The position numbers and the translations under genes are program-made. A stretch of 64,000 nt of DNA from Aurantiochytrium sp. KH105 (lineage: Eukaryota; Sar; Bigyra; Thraustochytrida; Thraustochytriidae). How positions within the stretch are numbered: position 1 is the first letter of the stretch; each line of letters opens with the position of its first letter. Of this stretch, positions 20,058 to 28,610 are shown piece by piece. The notes under the pieces were generated by a model. That model searched no databases and had not been told where the DNA came from. It saw only the letters and a list, made by a program, of their open reading frames with translations. The stretch covers positions 124,001 to 188,000 of the forward strand of contig BGKB01000024.1 of the NCBI GenBank assembly GCA_003116975.1, written 5' to 3'.

Positions 20058-20607
20058 CGTGTTTGTCGCTTTGCTCGCTCCCGCTTTCTCGCTCCGCGTG
20101 CAAACTGAAGAAAGAAGAAGAAGCTTCGCTCCCCGCGATGAACGCGAAGCCCTCTTGCGTCACGTAGCGTATGCCCGGAGAGGATGCGAGCGAGCGGGCG
20201 AGGAGAGAGGGGGCGGCTGGAGGGCGCGCGGGGGCGTGCGCGTGCGAGCGAGCGGCCGGCGCGGGCGGGCTTGCTTGCTTGCTTGCTTGCGCGGCGTGGC
20301 TCGGTCGATTGGGTTTGATCTTCGCCACAACGGCGAAACGGCGGTGAACCTTCGCACCGTAACCGACTGTAACCGCCCTGAAAAAGGTAACGTTGTTCTT
20401 TTACGTGTTCTTACTTTTTACTTGTTCTATTATTGATTGACCATGTGACTGTGACAGTGAGCAAGCAAGCCAGCAAGCCAGCAAGCCAGCAAGCCATTCG
20501 TGCTAGGCCCAGCTCCAGGAAAACAAGGAGTGGAAGGAAGCAAGAAAGAGAGGGAAAGGAAAAAGAAAAGGATCCTCCTTTACATTCATGTATCCTATCG
20601 TTCATTT
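20058..20607. promoter_or_regulatory. Proteasome promoter region with GCTT and AAGCC repeats
   Basis: 550 bp holding the proteasome 5' region and the 3' region of the transporter. It contains a (GCTT)5 run at 20269-20290 and an AAGC/CAGC array at 20460-20495. A purine-rich block lies at 20520-20575. No gene was recognised. Confidence 0.4.
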
Positions 20608-22254
20608 TTAACTCGGGGCTTGGCGCGCGAGAATGGCGGTCGCCTCGTTCGCCGAGCTGCTGCTGCTCGAGCCCCCCATGGACCCGTAACCGCTCGTAGC
20701 TCGGCCTTTTTTGATGATTTGACGACGAATTGACTCGGAGCGCCTCTTTGTCGGCTTGGACTTGTAGCGGAGCCTCGAGTCTGTCATGGCAGAGTCGTAG
20801 CGTGAATACGTCCAGAGAAGGCTAAAGCCAAGCAGCATGGTAGCCCCGGAAAGGTTGGCCCAGCTCAAATCAAGGCTTCGCGCAAAGAGAACCGCGACAA
20901 TCCACTGTGGAAAAATCTTGAGACTGCCAATCACGCCCACTGTGACGGCGGTCGCCATGGTGCTCATCCACGTCATGTTTACCTGAAAGACGAGAATAAA
21001 AATTCCACCTCCAAGCGCCGCACACCAAAGCGCGGGGCTCTCGTTTCGGGCAAACTCCGAAACAGGCACTGACACCGTGGACGTGTTCAAGCCAAGGTGC
21101 TCGAGGCCGCCATCCTCGAAGAGAATAACAAAGGGAAATATTACAAAGCAGCTCCACCAGAGCTTGATGGCCGTGAGCTCGACAGGGTTCATTCCGGGGA
21201 CGCGACCAAAGGGACCCGCTTCGCGCACGAGGAGATGGTGAGAGGCTTTGCGCAGTAGGGTCACACACAGTCCGAGCAAGATTGGGCTCACCAAGTTGAC
21301 GGTGATCGCGTATAACCCCGTCCCTGGCGGAAGGATTTGATTTGTGCGGTACGCTACAAGCACGGTGCCTAACGTAGAACCAACGCATGCAGTGAGCTCG
21401 AGTCGATTGAGTCGCTCCCTATTGATCATATGCGCAAATAAAACAGTGAACATGAGGTCGGTCGCCTGAAGCAACAGGTGTGGAGCCAACGGCATTAGCT
21501 TGAGCCCAACGTTTGTCACGGCGTACTTGGCACCAAAGAGTGTTCCTATGGGCATTGTAATTCGGAATTTATACCAGAGCTCGGGGCCAAAGATCCAACT
21601 CTGGTCGAGAGGGTCACCAATATAGGATTCTTCGCTCCACGAGACACCGCGGCCTGACTCGATCGATTCTGTCCCTGGTGGACAGGCAACGCCTCGTGAA
21701 CCTCGAGCCTCTTGCACTTCTTGTGGGCGGACACGCTCTTGGTAATGGTGTCGTGTTCGTTGGGCCCCTGGCGCCTCGAGGTCGCCGCCTCGCTGTTCGC
21801 GTTGCGCGCCTTGTCTGCTCGCATGAGCATTCTCGGCAAGGCCATCTCCAATGAGGCGGGCGCTTTCGTCCAAGGTCGTGAGCGGCTCGCTCTGCGCGCT
21901 TGAGACACTTGCATCGCTCTCTGACGCATCCACGGCGTTGTCGCGGCGCAGGCGCAGCCCTCCCACCTCGGCGTACGCGTACGCGTCAGCGTATTTGACG
22001 GCGGCGACGCGCCAGGCCCTCCGCAAAGCGTCCCCGACCGTGAGCGCGACGGCCGTAAAGCCGAGCTGCAGCAGCGTGGTCGTCAGCGGATACGGGAACC
22101 CCTTATCGCCCGCGACGCCGTCGAAGACGACCTTGTTGTACAGAGGGATCACGGCCGAGACGCCCAGGAAGACCACCACGGCCACCACGAGCTTGGGGCC
22201 CTCGTACCTCAGCGCATCCCGGTCCCGGTTCTGCTTCGCGTGCCGGAACAGCAT
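20608..22254 (-). CDS. SLC35/triose-phosphate-type drug-metabolite transporter
   Basis: Encodes 548 aa from the ATG at 22254; the open frame upstream is low-complexity and overlaps the opposite gene. About ten hydrophobic spans are visible: the first near residues 22-40 (VVAVVVFLGVSAVIPLYNKV), then a long hydrophilic loop of about 90 residues, then the rest (IGTLFGAKYAVTNVGLKLMP, HLLLQATDLMFTVLFAHMIN, GLYAITVNLVSPILLGLCVT, FILVFQVNMTWMSTMATAVT). The NVGL motif, the charged span ends and the helix pattern fit the DMT superfamily (SLC35C2/SLC35E or plastid TPT-like). Such proteins exchange nucleotide sugars or phosphorylated sugars in Golgi, ER or plastid membranes. Substrate cannot be read from sequence. 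The C-terminus is basic then Ser-rich. Confidence 0.78.
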   Translation of the reverse strand: MLFRHAKQNRDRDALRYEGPKLVVAVVVFLGVSAVIPLYNKVVFDGVAGDKGFPYPLTTTLLQLGFTAVALTVGDALRRAWRVAAVKYADAYAYAEVGGLRLRRDNAVDASESDASVSSAQSEPLTTLDESARLIGDGLAENAHASRQGAQREQRGGDLEAPGAQRTRHHYQERVRPQEVQEARGSRGVACPPGTESIESGRGVSWSEESYIGDPLDQSWIFGPELWYKFRITMPIGTLFGAKYAVTNVGLKLMPLAPHLLLQATDLMFTVLFAHMINRERLNRLELTACVGSTLGTVLVAYRTNQILPPGTGLYAITVNLVSPILLGLCVTLLRKASHHLLVREAGPFGRVPGMNPVELTAIKLWWSCFVIFPFVILFEDGGLEHLGLNTSTVSVPVSEFARNESPALWCAALGGGIFILVFQVNMTWMSTMATAVTVGVIGSLKIFPQWIVAVLFARSLDLSWANLSGATMLLGFSLLWTYSRYDSAMTDSRLRYKSKPTKRRSESIRRQIIKKGRATSGYGSMGGSSSSSSANEATAILARQAPS

Positions 22255-22422
22255 CCTGCGCCTCGCGCCCCGCCGCCGCGCCCGCCCCCGCCCGCGCCCG
22301 CCCGCCCGCCCGCCCGCCGCCTGCGCGCAGCGGCCCTGCCAGGATACGAAGCGCGTTTGCTGCTTCCCTCCCTCTGCGCTTTCTCCAGGTCGTCCAAGGC
22401 GTCCACCACGACCACACCAACT

Positions 22423-22464
<42 letters not shown>

Positions 22465-22591
22465 GAGCAGCGACGCGAAGCGAGCGAGCAAGGCAGACCA
22501 GATCCGCGACGAGCGCGACCTCGCGGCGCTCGCGGCGCTCGCGGAGCAGAAGGGCGGCAGGCGGCCCGTCGCCCGCGGGCGCGCGGCGGGC
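22255..22591. promoter_or_regulatory. Bidirectional promoter of the transporter and QTRT1 genes
   Basis: Only 337 bp separate two divergent ATGs, so both promoters overlap here. It is extremely GC-rich, with a CCCGCC run at 22262-22320 and an AAGC array at 22425-22464. Confidence 0.5.
22425..22464. repeat. (AAGC)10 tetranucleotide array
   Basis: Ten perfect AAGC units in the divergent promoter. The same tetranucleotide recurs at 36681-36724, 20269-20290 (as GCTT) and 35180-35212. Confidence 0.95.
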
Positions 22592-24004
22592 ATGCAGAGC
22601 CGGGGCGGCCTCGATGGAGGCGCCGCGGACCGCCATGGCGCCGAGGAGGAGGAGGAGGAGGGGGGCCGGCGCGTGTCGTGCGGCCCCGCGCTCAGCGTCC
22701 GCGTGGACAAGACGTGCGGGCGCGCGCGGGCGCTGACGCTGGCGCTGCCGCACGGGCCGGTGATCACGCCCGTGTTCCAGCCGGTGGGGACCAAGGGCAC
22801 GATCAAGGGGGTCACCACGCAGGAGATGAAGGAGGCGCCCATCTCGTGCCAGATTCTCCTGGGCAACACGTACCACCTGGCGAATCAGCCGGGCGCAGAG
22901 GTGATTCGGCGCATGGGCGGTCTGCACAAGTTTATGAACTGGGACGGCAACATTCTCACGGATTCGGGCGGCTTTCAGATGGTCTCTCTTTTGCGTCTCG
23001 CGCAAATCACCGAAGAAGGCGTGAATTTCCAGTCGCCCTCGGACGGCACGGAGCTCATGCTCACCCCCGAGGAATCGATTCGCACGCAACATCGCATCGG
23101 CTCGGACATCGTCATGATGCTCGACGACGTCATTCACTCGTGCACAGTGGATGACGCACGCTTTGCTGAGGCCACGGACCGGACAATTCGATGGCTGGAT
23201 CGCTGCATCGAGGCCCACAAACGCGGCGGGGAAGAGGACGAACGCAATGGATTCAAAAGCGGGCCAAAGCATCAGAATCTCTTTGCCATCGTGCAGGGCG
23301 GTCTCGACGTCTCGCCCGGGGGTCTTCGCGAACGCTGTCTGGCCGAAATGGCCAAGCGCGACGCAGACATTCCGGGCTATGCCATCGGTGGCCTTGCAGG
23401 CGGCGAATCGAAGCACCAATTTTGGCGCGTCGTCGACAAGTGCTGCCGCCACCTTCCAGCGCACAAGCCGCGCTACCTGATGGGTGTCGGGCACCCGTTG
23501 GATATTGTTGTCTGCAGTGCGCTCGGCGTCGACATGTACGACTCTGTATTTGGCACGCGCACGGCCCGCTTTGGCACCGCGTTCACCCCTTTTGGATCAA
23601 TCAAACTAAAGCACGCCAAGTTCGCCAAGGATGCCGGCCCTATCGCCGTCGGGTGCCCCTGCAGCGCATGTCGCCCTGCACGTGCTGGCGCCACGCAGCC
23701 AGCCTTTTCGCGTGCGAGTCTTCACTTTTTGCTCAAGCAAGCGAGCGACAATGGTGTTGCAAGCATTGTCACTCACCACAATCTCGTCTATCTCTTGGAG
23801 CTTGTGCGCAGTATGCGGCAAGCCATTCTTGACGATCGCTATCCAGCTTTTGTCAATGACTTTTTGCGCAAACAGTTTCCACCCGAGGACAGCAAGGCGC
23901 ATGTCCCGCTATGGGTTTGCGAGGCGTTGGAAGCCGCTGAAATTACTCTCGATCAAGACCTCAGCAGAGAGGTCCGCGACGAAGGAGCACAGCCCGCTGA
24001 ATAG
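22592..24004 (+). CDS. QTRT1: Queuine tRNA-ribosyltransferase catalytic subunit
   Basis: Encodes 470 aa from the ATG at 22592. The frame is open upstream to 21851 but overlaps the divergent transporter, so the later ATG is chosen. Family motifs: GPVITPVFQPVGT, ILLGNTYHL, ILTDSGGFQMVSL, FAIVQGGLD, YAIGGLAGGE and GVDMYDSVFGTRTARFG, which holds the catalytic Asp. The zinc site is C355-x-C357-x2-C360 with His near 395/396 (CPCSAC...THHN). The enzyme swaps guanine for queuine at position 34 of tRNAs with GUN anticodons, working as a heterodimer with QTRT2. Length is a little above the roughly 400 aa usual for the family, mainly from an N-terminal Gly/Glu-rich extension. No organelle signal is obvious. 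Confidence 0.94.
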   Translation: MQSRGGLDGGAADRHGAEEEEEEGGRRVSCGPALSVRVDKTCGRARALTLALPHGPVITPVFQPVGTKGTIKGVTTQEMKEAPISCQILLGNTYHLANQPGAEVIRRMGGLHKFMNWDGNILTDSGGFQMVSLLRLAQITEEGVNFQSPSDGTELMLTPEESIRTQHRIGSDIVMMLDDVIHSCTVDDARFAEATDRTIRWLDRCIEAHKRGGEEDERNGFKSGPKHQNLFAIVQGGLDVSPGGLRERCLAEMAKRDADIPGYAIGGLAGGESKHQFWRVVDKCCRHLPAHKPRYLMGVGHPLDIVVCSALGVDMYDSVFGTRTARFGTAFTPFGSIKLKHAKFAKDAGPIAVGCPCSACRPARAGATQPAFSRASLHFLLKQASDNGVASIVTHHNLVYLLELVRSMRQAILDDRYPAFVNDFLRKQFPPEDSKAHVPLWVCEALEAAEITLDQDLSREVRDEGAQPAE

Positions 24005-24279
24005 GTAGTAAATTGAGTGATGCGCTATATGCTTCGTACCCGATTCACTGCGGTGGCCCGCGCCTACCAATGACACTTGGGCATCGTTACCGGCTGTATC
24101 GTGTGACAGCTCAAACAATGATATGTCAGTTTCATTTCTTTTACTTTGAGTCTGTTTCGCGGCTGCTGCAAGGCCAAACCCGTAATAAGTTTCTAAGCTG
24201 AATTATCCATCGTCCTTTACCAGAACTCTTGCACTGTTTTTCTTTTCTTATCTTTCTTGTGCACGCAGCGCGCGCCCAT

Positions 24280-26400
24280 CTATGCGATAGTTTCAAATGT
24301 GCTTGCTGGACAGTGCGCCACGCACAAAAGCTTGCTCAGCTCCTGAGGACAAACTTCGGACGAAGCGTCGGCGATGCGCAAGATTTCAGCCTTGTTCTCG
24401 AGCACGATGTCGATGCAGGCATCGCCGATGGCGCGCGAGAGCTCGGCGACGCGTGAAGGATTTGACACAAGTTCCAAAGAGAGGTCAGCACAGAGGGTTG
24501 CAGGATCCCGCAAGAGCGCCTTCACGTCGCTGACCGAGGCTGCCGCGGACAGTGCATGTGCGAGAAGGGACGTGGTTCCTGTGCAAACTGAGCATGGCAG
24601 AGTAAGGTAGGCATTACCAAAGCTACGCAGCGATACTTGCCAGAGTGGGCGTGCAGCACAGACACCAATACGCTTGACGCAAGCTTCAGCTCCAAGCGAT
24701 GATCGCGCTGGCACTGGCTGAGTCAAGAGCTCGAGAAAGTCGTCGTGAAAGGTATCCAACAACACGTTGCATGCCTCAATAATAACATGCTTGGCCCAGG
24801 GAAGATCTTCATACGTTGCGGGAATATCGAGAGGCAGTCGCCCGCAGACTCGCTCCAAAATCGTGAGTGCAACTTCTTCCGAGAGGTGAAAGGGAACGTA
24901 TTGTTTTTGGCCGAGGCGAAAGCCCACCTGAACCTTTCGATGCGGGTGCGCCTCTCTTGCCTTGGCCTGGCGCGCAGAGGCTTGGTACATCATTTCCTGG
25001 CAGAGGCAGCACGAGGCTCGCTGCATGCGCCCCTGGCACGAGAGCTCATCGCCAAATGATGCACTCCGAAGGGCAACGAGGGCTCCATCGTCTGAGAGAT
25101 TAGCCCAAGGTCCCGCGTGTGTTGGTGACCGAGACAGCGGCATGTGAGCCAACGACTGAGCACGAGCTGGGGCAATGAGGAGAAAAGCGAGCAAGGCCAC
25201 CAGCGTTGGAGCAAGCAGCACAGCCAATCGTAAGAGCTTGTGAACCACGCTGACGGAAACTATTTGGCGCTTTGAGCTCTTGGGCTCAGCCTGTTGTGCA
25301 GTGTCTTGAGGCTCGTCTCCTGACGCCGCTATTCCTGATGTCGCTGTCGCTGCTTCTGGGGCGTTTCCCGCCGGCTTACTCACGCCGGCGGGCACGGACT
25401 GAGATTCCGCCGTTGGCACATCTGCAGACGTTTTGTTCAAGAACCCGCCAAAAGTGGCCTTTTGTTTGGCCTTGTGCTTGTTTACATGGTCTTTAAACTT
25501 GCGCACGGCGCGAGCAAGTGCTGGGCTGTCTGGATGAAAGTCTTTGGCAGCACCCAAGCAGGCTTTGGCCTCCTCAAAGTTACCGTTCATCATGGAAATG
25601 TTTGCGGCCCGAAGTAAAAACTTGAGATTGTGTGGGTCGAGGGAAAGCGCAGCAACACAAGCATCGCTGGCCTCCTTCCACTTTTCCTGGCGCTCAAAGC
25701 AGGCGGCTGCGTTCCCGGCACATTGCGCGCGCAGCTGTATGAGGTCAGGGTTCGAATTGTATGGGTCGTTGGCAAAATCTTCTTCGCTCATGGGCTTTTC
25801 TTCTTGGGACGGCTCTTCTTGTCCAGGCTGTTGCGGCTGCGATGTCGGCAAATGAGACTCGCTTCGTTTGAGACCATCTTGATAGCACTGCAAGGCCTTA
25901 TCGAGACGACCTTGTTCGAAAAAATAGTTGCCACGCTCCTTGCGCTTGCGCACCGAGCCGATAAGCTCCTCGGGTGTCATATCGACGGGCTCCTTTTCCG
26001 GTTCGTCCACGCGGACAAGTTCGACCCTGAACTCGACATCCTCGTTGGGTTTGACCTTGTCGCCCAGTCCGAGATGAGCATATGCAAATCGGTGATTCAC
26101 CTTGACATCTGCGACCTCGCCTTCTTTCATGAGCCGAACGGCGAGCGTGAGGCCTGGGACCACTTCTTCGAGAACATTGTCGCCGATTGTCACCTCGACA
26201 GGTTGTCCTTTTCCTGCCTCGCGCGTATTTTCAAAGGGCTCTGCATCTTTGTCTTTGCCTTGCACGCGACCAACGTAGTGAACATACGCAAGAGACTTGA
26301 ACTCGGGCGTCGGGCCGGTGCCCTCTCGCACGGTTCTTTTGAGGACTACGCCGCCGCCCATGATATCTTGCCATTCTTCATCGTTTGCATTGCTGGTCAT
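24280..26400 (-). CDS. FKBP-type PPIase with TPR, membrane span and canopy-like lumenal domain
   Basis: Encodes 706 aa from the ATG at 26400 (MTSNANDEE). Residues about 15-120 form an FKBP domain like FKBP8/AIP (YVHYVGRV, GLTLAVRLMKEGEVADV, YAHLGLGDKVKPNEDVEF). A TPR region follows (about 140-310: ERGNYFFEQGRLDKALQCYQ, AACFERQEKWKEASDACVAA, LLRAANISMMNGNFEEAKAC). After a Ala/Ser/Pro linker comes a hydrophobic span near 388-412 (LLAPTLVALLAFLLIAP). FKBP8-type proteins stop about here. This one adds roughly 290 residues with paired cysteines (SCCLCQEMMYQ; ILERVCGRL; CNVLLD; CSVCTG; VCPQELSKLLC), resembling the saposin-like canopy/DUF3456 fold. That predicts a cytosolic PPIase/TPR face and a lumenal chaperone face. 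The FKBP and TPR calls are firm; canopy is tentative. Confidence 0.82.
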   Translation of the reverse strand: MTSNANDEEWQDIMGGGVVLKRTVREGTGPTPEFKSLAYVHYVGRVQGKDKDAEPFENTREAGKGQPVEVTIGDNVLEEVVPGLTLAVRLMKEGEVADVKVNHRFAYAHLGLGDKVKPNEDVEFRVELVRVDEPEKEPVDMTPEELIGSVRKRKERGNYFFEQGRLDKALQCYQDGLKRSESHLPTSQPQQPGQEEPSQEEKPMSEEDFANDPYNSNPDLIQLRAQCAGNAAACFERQEKWKEASDACVAALSLDPHNLKFLLRAANISMMNGNFEEAKACLGAAKDFHPDSPALARAVRKFKDHVNKHKAKQKATFGGFLNKTSADVPTAESQSVPAGVSKPAGNAPEAATATSGIAASGDEPQDTAQQAEPKSSKRQIVSVSVVHKLLRLAVLLAPTLVALLAFLLIAPARAQSLAHMPLSRSPTHAGPWANLSDDGALVALRSASFGDELSCQGRMQRASCCLCQEMMYQASARQAKAREAHPHRKVQVGFRLGQKQYVPFHLSEEVALTILERVCGRLPLDIPATYEDLPWAKHVIIEACNVLLDTFHDDFLELLTQPVPARSSLGAEACVKRIGVCAARPLWQVSLRSFGNAYLTLPCSVCTGTTSLLAHALSAAASVSDVKALLRDPATLCADLSLELVSNPSRVAELSRAIGDACIDIVLENKAEILRIADASSEVCPQELSKLLCVAHCPASTFETIA

Positions 26401-27311
26401 GGTGCGGGCCGGCGAGAAGAAGAGCGATAGAGACAAAGGTAGAGAGAGAGAGAGAGACAGACCTTGGCAAGCGTCGCAAAGTTCTGCTTCCGATGCAACC
26501 ACGTTCGACAACGACGACGACGACGACGGTAGTCCAGCCCAGTCAGTCGCCAGTGCCTGCCTGTCTGCCCACTTGCGCCAGAGGACCCTCTCGCTCCACC
26601 AGCGGGCAACGGTCGCCTTGGCGCGCACACGCTCGGACGGGTGGGCGCTCCCTCGCTCCCTCGCGGCCCTTCTCCTCGACGCTTTGCGAAGACGCGCGTT
26701 TTGCGTTTGCTCGAGCGCGCCGCGGCTCGTGAACAAAGAACGGCCGGTAAAAACTCTGGCTTAGCCAAGGCCTAGGCCCAAGCTAAGACAGCATGAAGGC
26801 TTGCGTTGGTGCCCAAGACAAGCAAGCTTAGGCGCACGTTGAAGAGAAGAAAGCGCCACACGTTCCGTTGAGAGTCCACAGGGCCCAGACCTGCCCGTCG
26901 GTGTAGTCTACGAATGGCAGGCTGATCGAACAGGTAGCAGCCAGTGGCAATTGAGATGAAGTTTCACAAGATGAATGAGAAGGAATTTTATGCGATCGGC
27001 GCGAGGGTCTACTTTGTTTGGCGCGTGCCGCGGTGTTTCTGGCAGACAATTTTTAGAAAGATTTCATGGGCCGACACGGACATATAGATTGTTTTGGAAA
27101 AGAATGACTGTTGATATTTCTTTTTGGATATTATGTCAATGTGAAGCGCGTCGCATGTAAAAGGTCGTTAAGGAGTCATGAACGCGACGGAGTGCGTCTC
27201 AAAACAATAAATTCAAAGAGATAGGTTCCCGAGCGCACGTGGACCTGTCAGCGCCCAGCACGAAGCACTGATGCCTGTCTATCTCATCTCCTATTGGTCT
27301 CAATTTAGACA
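26401..27311. other. Intergenic region 5' of the FKBP gene
   Basis: About 910 bp. 26401-26770 is the upstream region of the FKBP gene, with a GA-rich run at 26435-26465 and GAC repeats at 26510-26530. The remainder is AT-richer. I see no supported gene. Confidence 0.35.
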
Positions 27312-27968
27312 TCAATCAGCCTCCGGGAGGCTTTCGATCATGATAGAGATGGCACCGAGACCATCATTCGCGATGGAAGCACTTGGGATGGCCGTCACGT
27401 TATTGCATGTTGCAGCCTCGTCAGGCCCCGAAACACACGATGCCTCGAGCACGCCCGCTTGCATTTTCAACGCCATATAATCATCCAAGCTTCCTGCGCT
27501 CGCCATCAGGGTGTTCCCGTCGGGCTCCGCCAGAGGCTGGCCAGCAGTTCCGGCCCTCTCCCAGACGCCCACGCCCAGCGCCGCTGCACGCCCACTACCC
27601 GTAGGCCGAGGCGACGAGTCTGCCTCAACAGAGAATCCAGCCGTGGCCATCACCTCGCCTCCTTCAAGCCCCGTTAGATCGAGGGACATGTTGCAAGTGT
27701 CTTTTACCTCGACGGTGAACTTCAACGTGGCAGGCTTGGACGTGGCAGGCTTGCTTTGCGCCGCCGAGGTGTACCCGACAGCTTGCTCTTCCGCGAGATC
27801 GCGCCTCCGCTTCCTCGCGCCTCCGCTTTCGCGACAGCTGCGCGACAGCCCACGCAGCCGGTCAGACGGGCGCCCGTCGCTCGTCCGTGTGGCCTCGCCT
27901 GCCTTGGTTAGAATGCGCCCTGGGTCGCGACGCCAGGCGCGCGGCAGGACGCTTGCAGGCAGCGCAGC
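27312..27968 (-). CDS. Hypothetical protein, exon without an identified ATG
   Basis: A minus-strand frame is open from 27968 down to the stop at 27312 (218 codons). The last 140 codons look coding: KPATLKFTVEVKDTCNMSL, GGEVMATAGFSVEADSS, LDDYMALKMQAGVLEASC. There is no ATG before CNMSL, so the true start is probably in an upstream exon; one candidate first exon begins with the ATG at 28522. The two Cys in the N-terminal beta-like segment and the two Cys near the end could pair. Family not recognised. Boundaries are uncertain. Confidence 0.3.
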   Translation of the reverse strand, partial: AALPASVLPRAWRRDPGRILTKAGEATRTSDGRPSDRLRGLSRSCRESGGARKRRRDLAEEQAVGYTSAAQSKPATSKPATLKFTVEVKDTCNMSLDLTGLEGGEVMATAGFSVEADSSPRPTGSGRAAALGVGVWERAGTAGQPLAEPDGNTLMASAGSLDDYMALKMQAGVLEASCVSGPDEAATCNNVTAIPSASIANDGLGAISIMIESLPEAD

Positions 27969-28610
27969 TCACTCGCTGGCAGACAGACTCGTTCCGTGCG
28001 CAGACGAGCACCGGCGCTGGTGTCGGAGGAGCGCGACTCTGCTCTTGTTCTGGTTCTGTCGCGCGAGCCCTCTGATCCGCGCTGCCGGCACTCGTGCGAC
28101 ACACACTTTCCCTCTCGGCACACGCGTGCTGCGACATAACCCATTTGCCGCGCCGACAAAGGCCATTTGCCGCGCCGACAAGGGCCATTTGCCGACCCGC
28201 CACCGCCCTAAACGGGCTTTCCCCACTTGCGCTGGACACGAAACCTTTCTTTCTTTCTTGTCTGCACACGCGCACGCAGGCAGCTGAGGAGTCCAGGGGG
28301 CGGCTGGAAACACGGCCAGCCGCGACCGTGCGCCGTGCACGGAGAACACAAGTTGGAGGGCGAGGAGCCTGACTGGTTTGGTCGCGGACGCTCTGGGAAG
28401 GCTAGAACGGGGGCTCCGGGGCGCGTGACTGACAACACGGTAAATGCGAGTCGGCCGCATAAATCGGGTGGAAGGCTCGTTGTGGAATCGATTGCGATCT
28501 CGGAAGGGTGCAATCTTGCCATGATGGCTCCTTATTTTCGAATGCTCAGCAAGGTCAAATTATCCCGCCAAAAGAAAAAAAAATAAGTACAATCAGATAC
28601 AAACGGAGCA
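27969..28610. other. Intergenic region with GCCGACAA repeats
   Basis: About 640 bp. It includes three similar 19-22-base units (CATTTGCCGCGCCGACAA and variants) at 28142-28200. Otherwise I see only short frames. Confidence 0.35.

Noticed and set aside
22103-23494. 463-codon minus-strand frame
   Set aside because: Antisense to QTRT1, whose motifs are unmistakable; the shadow arises from GC-rich third positions.
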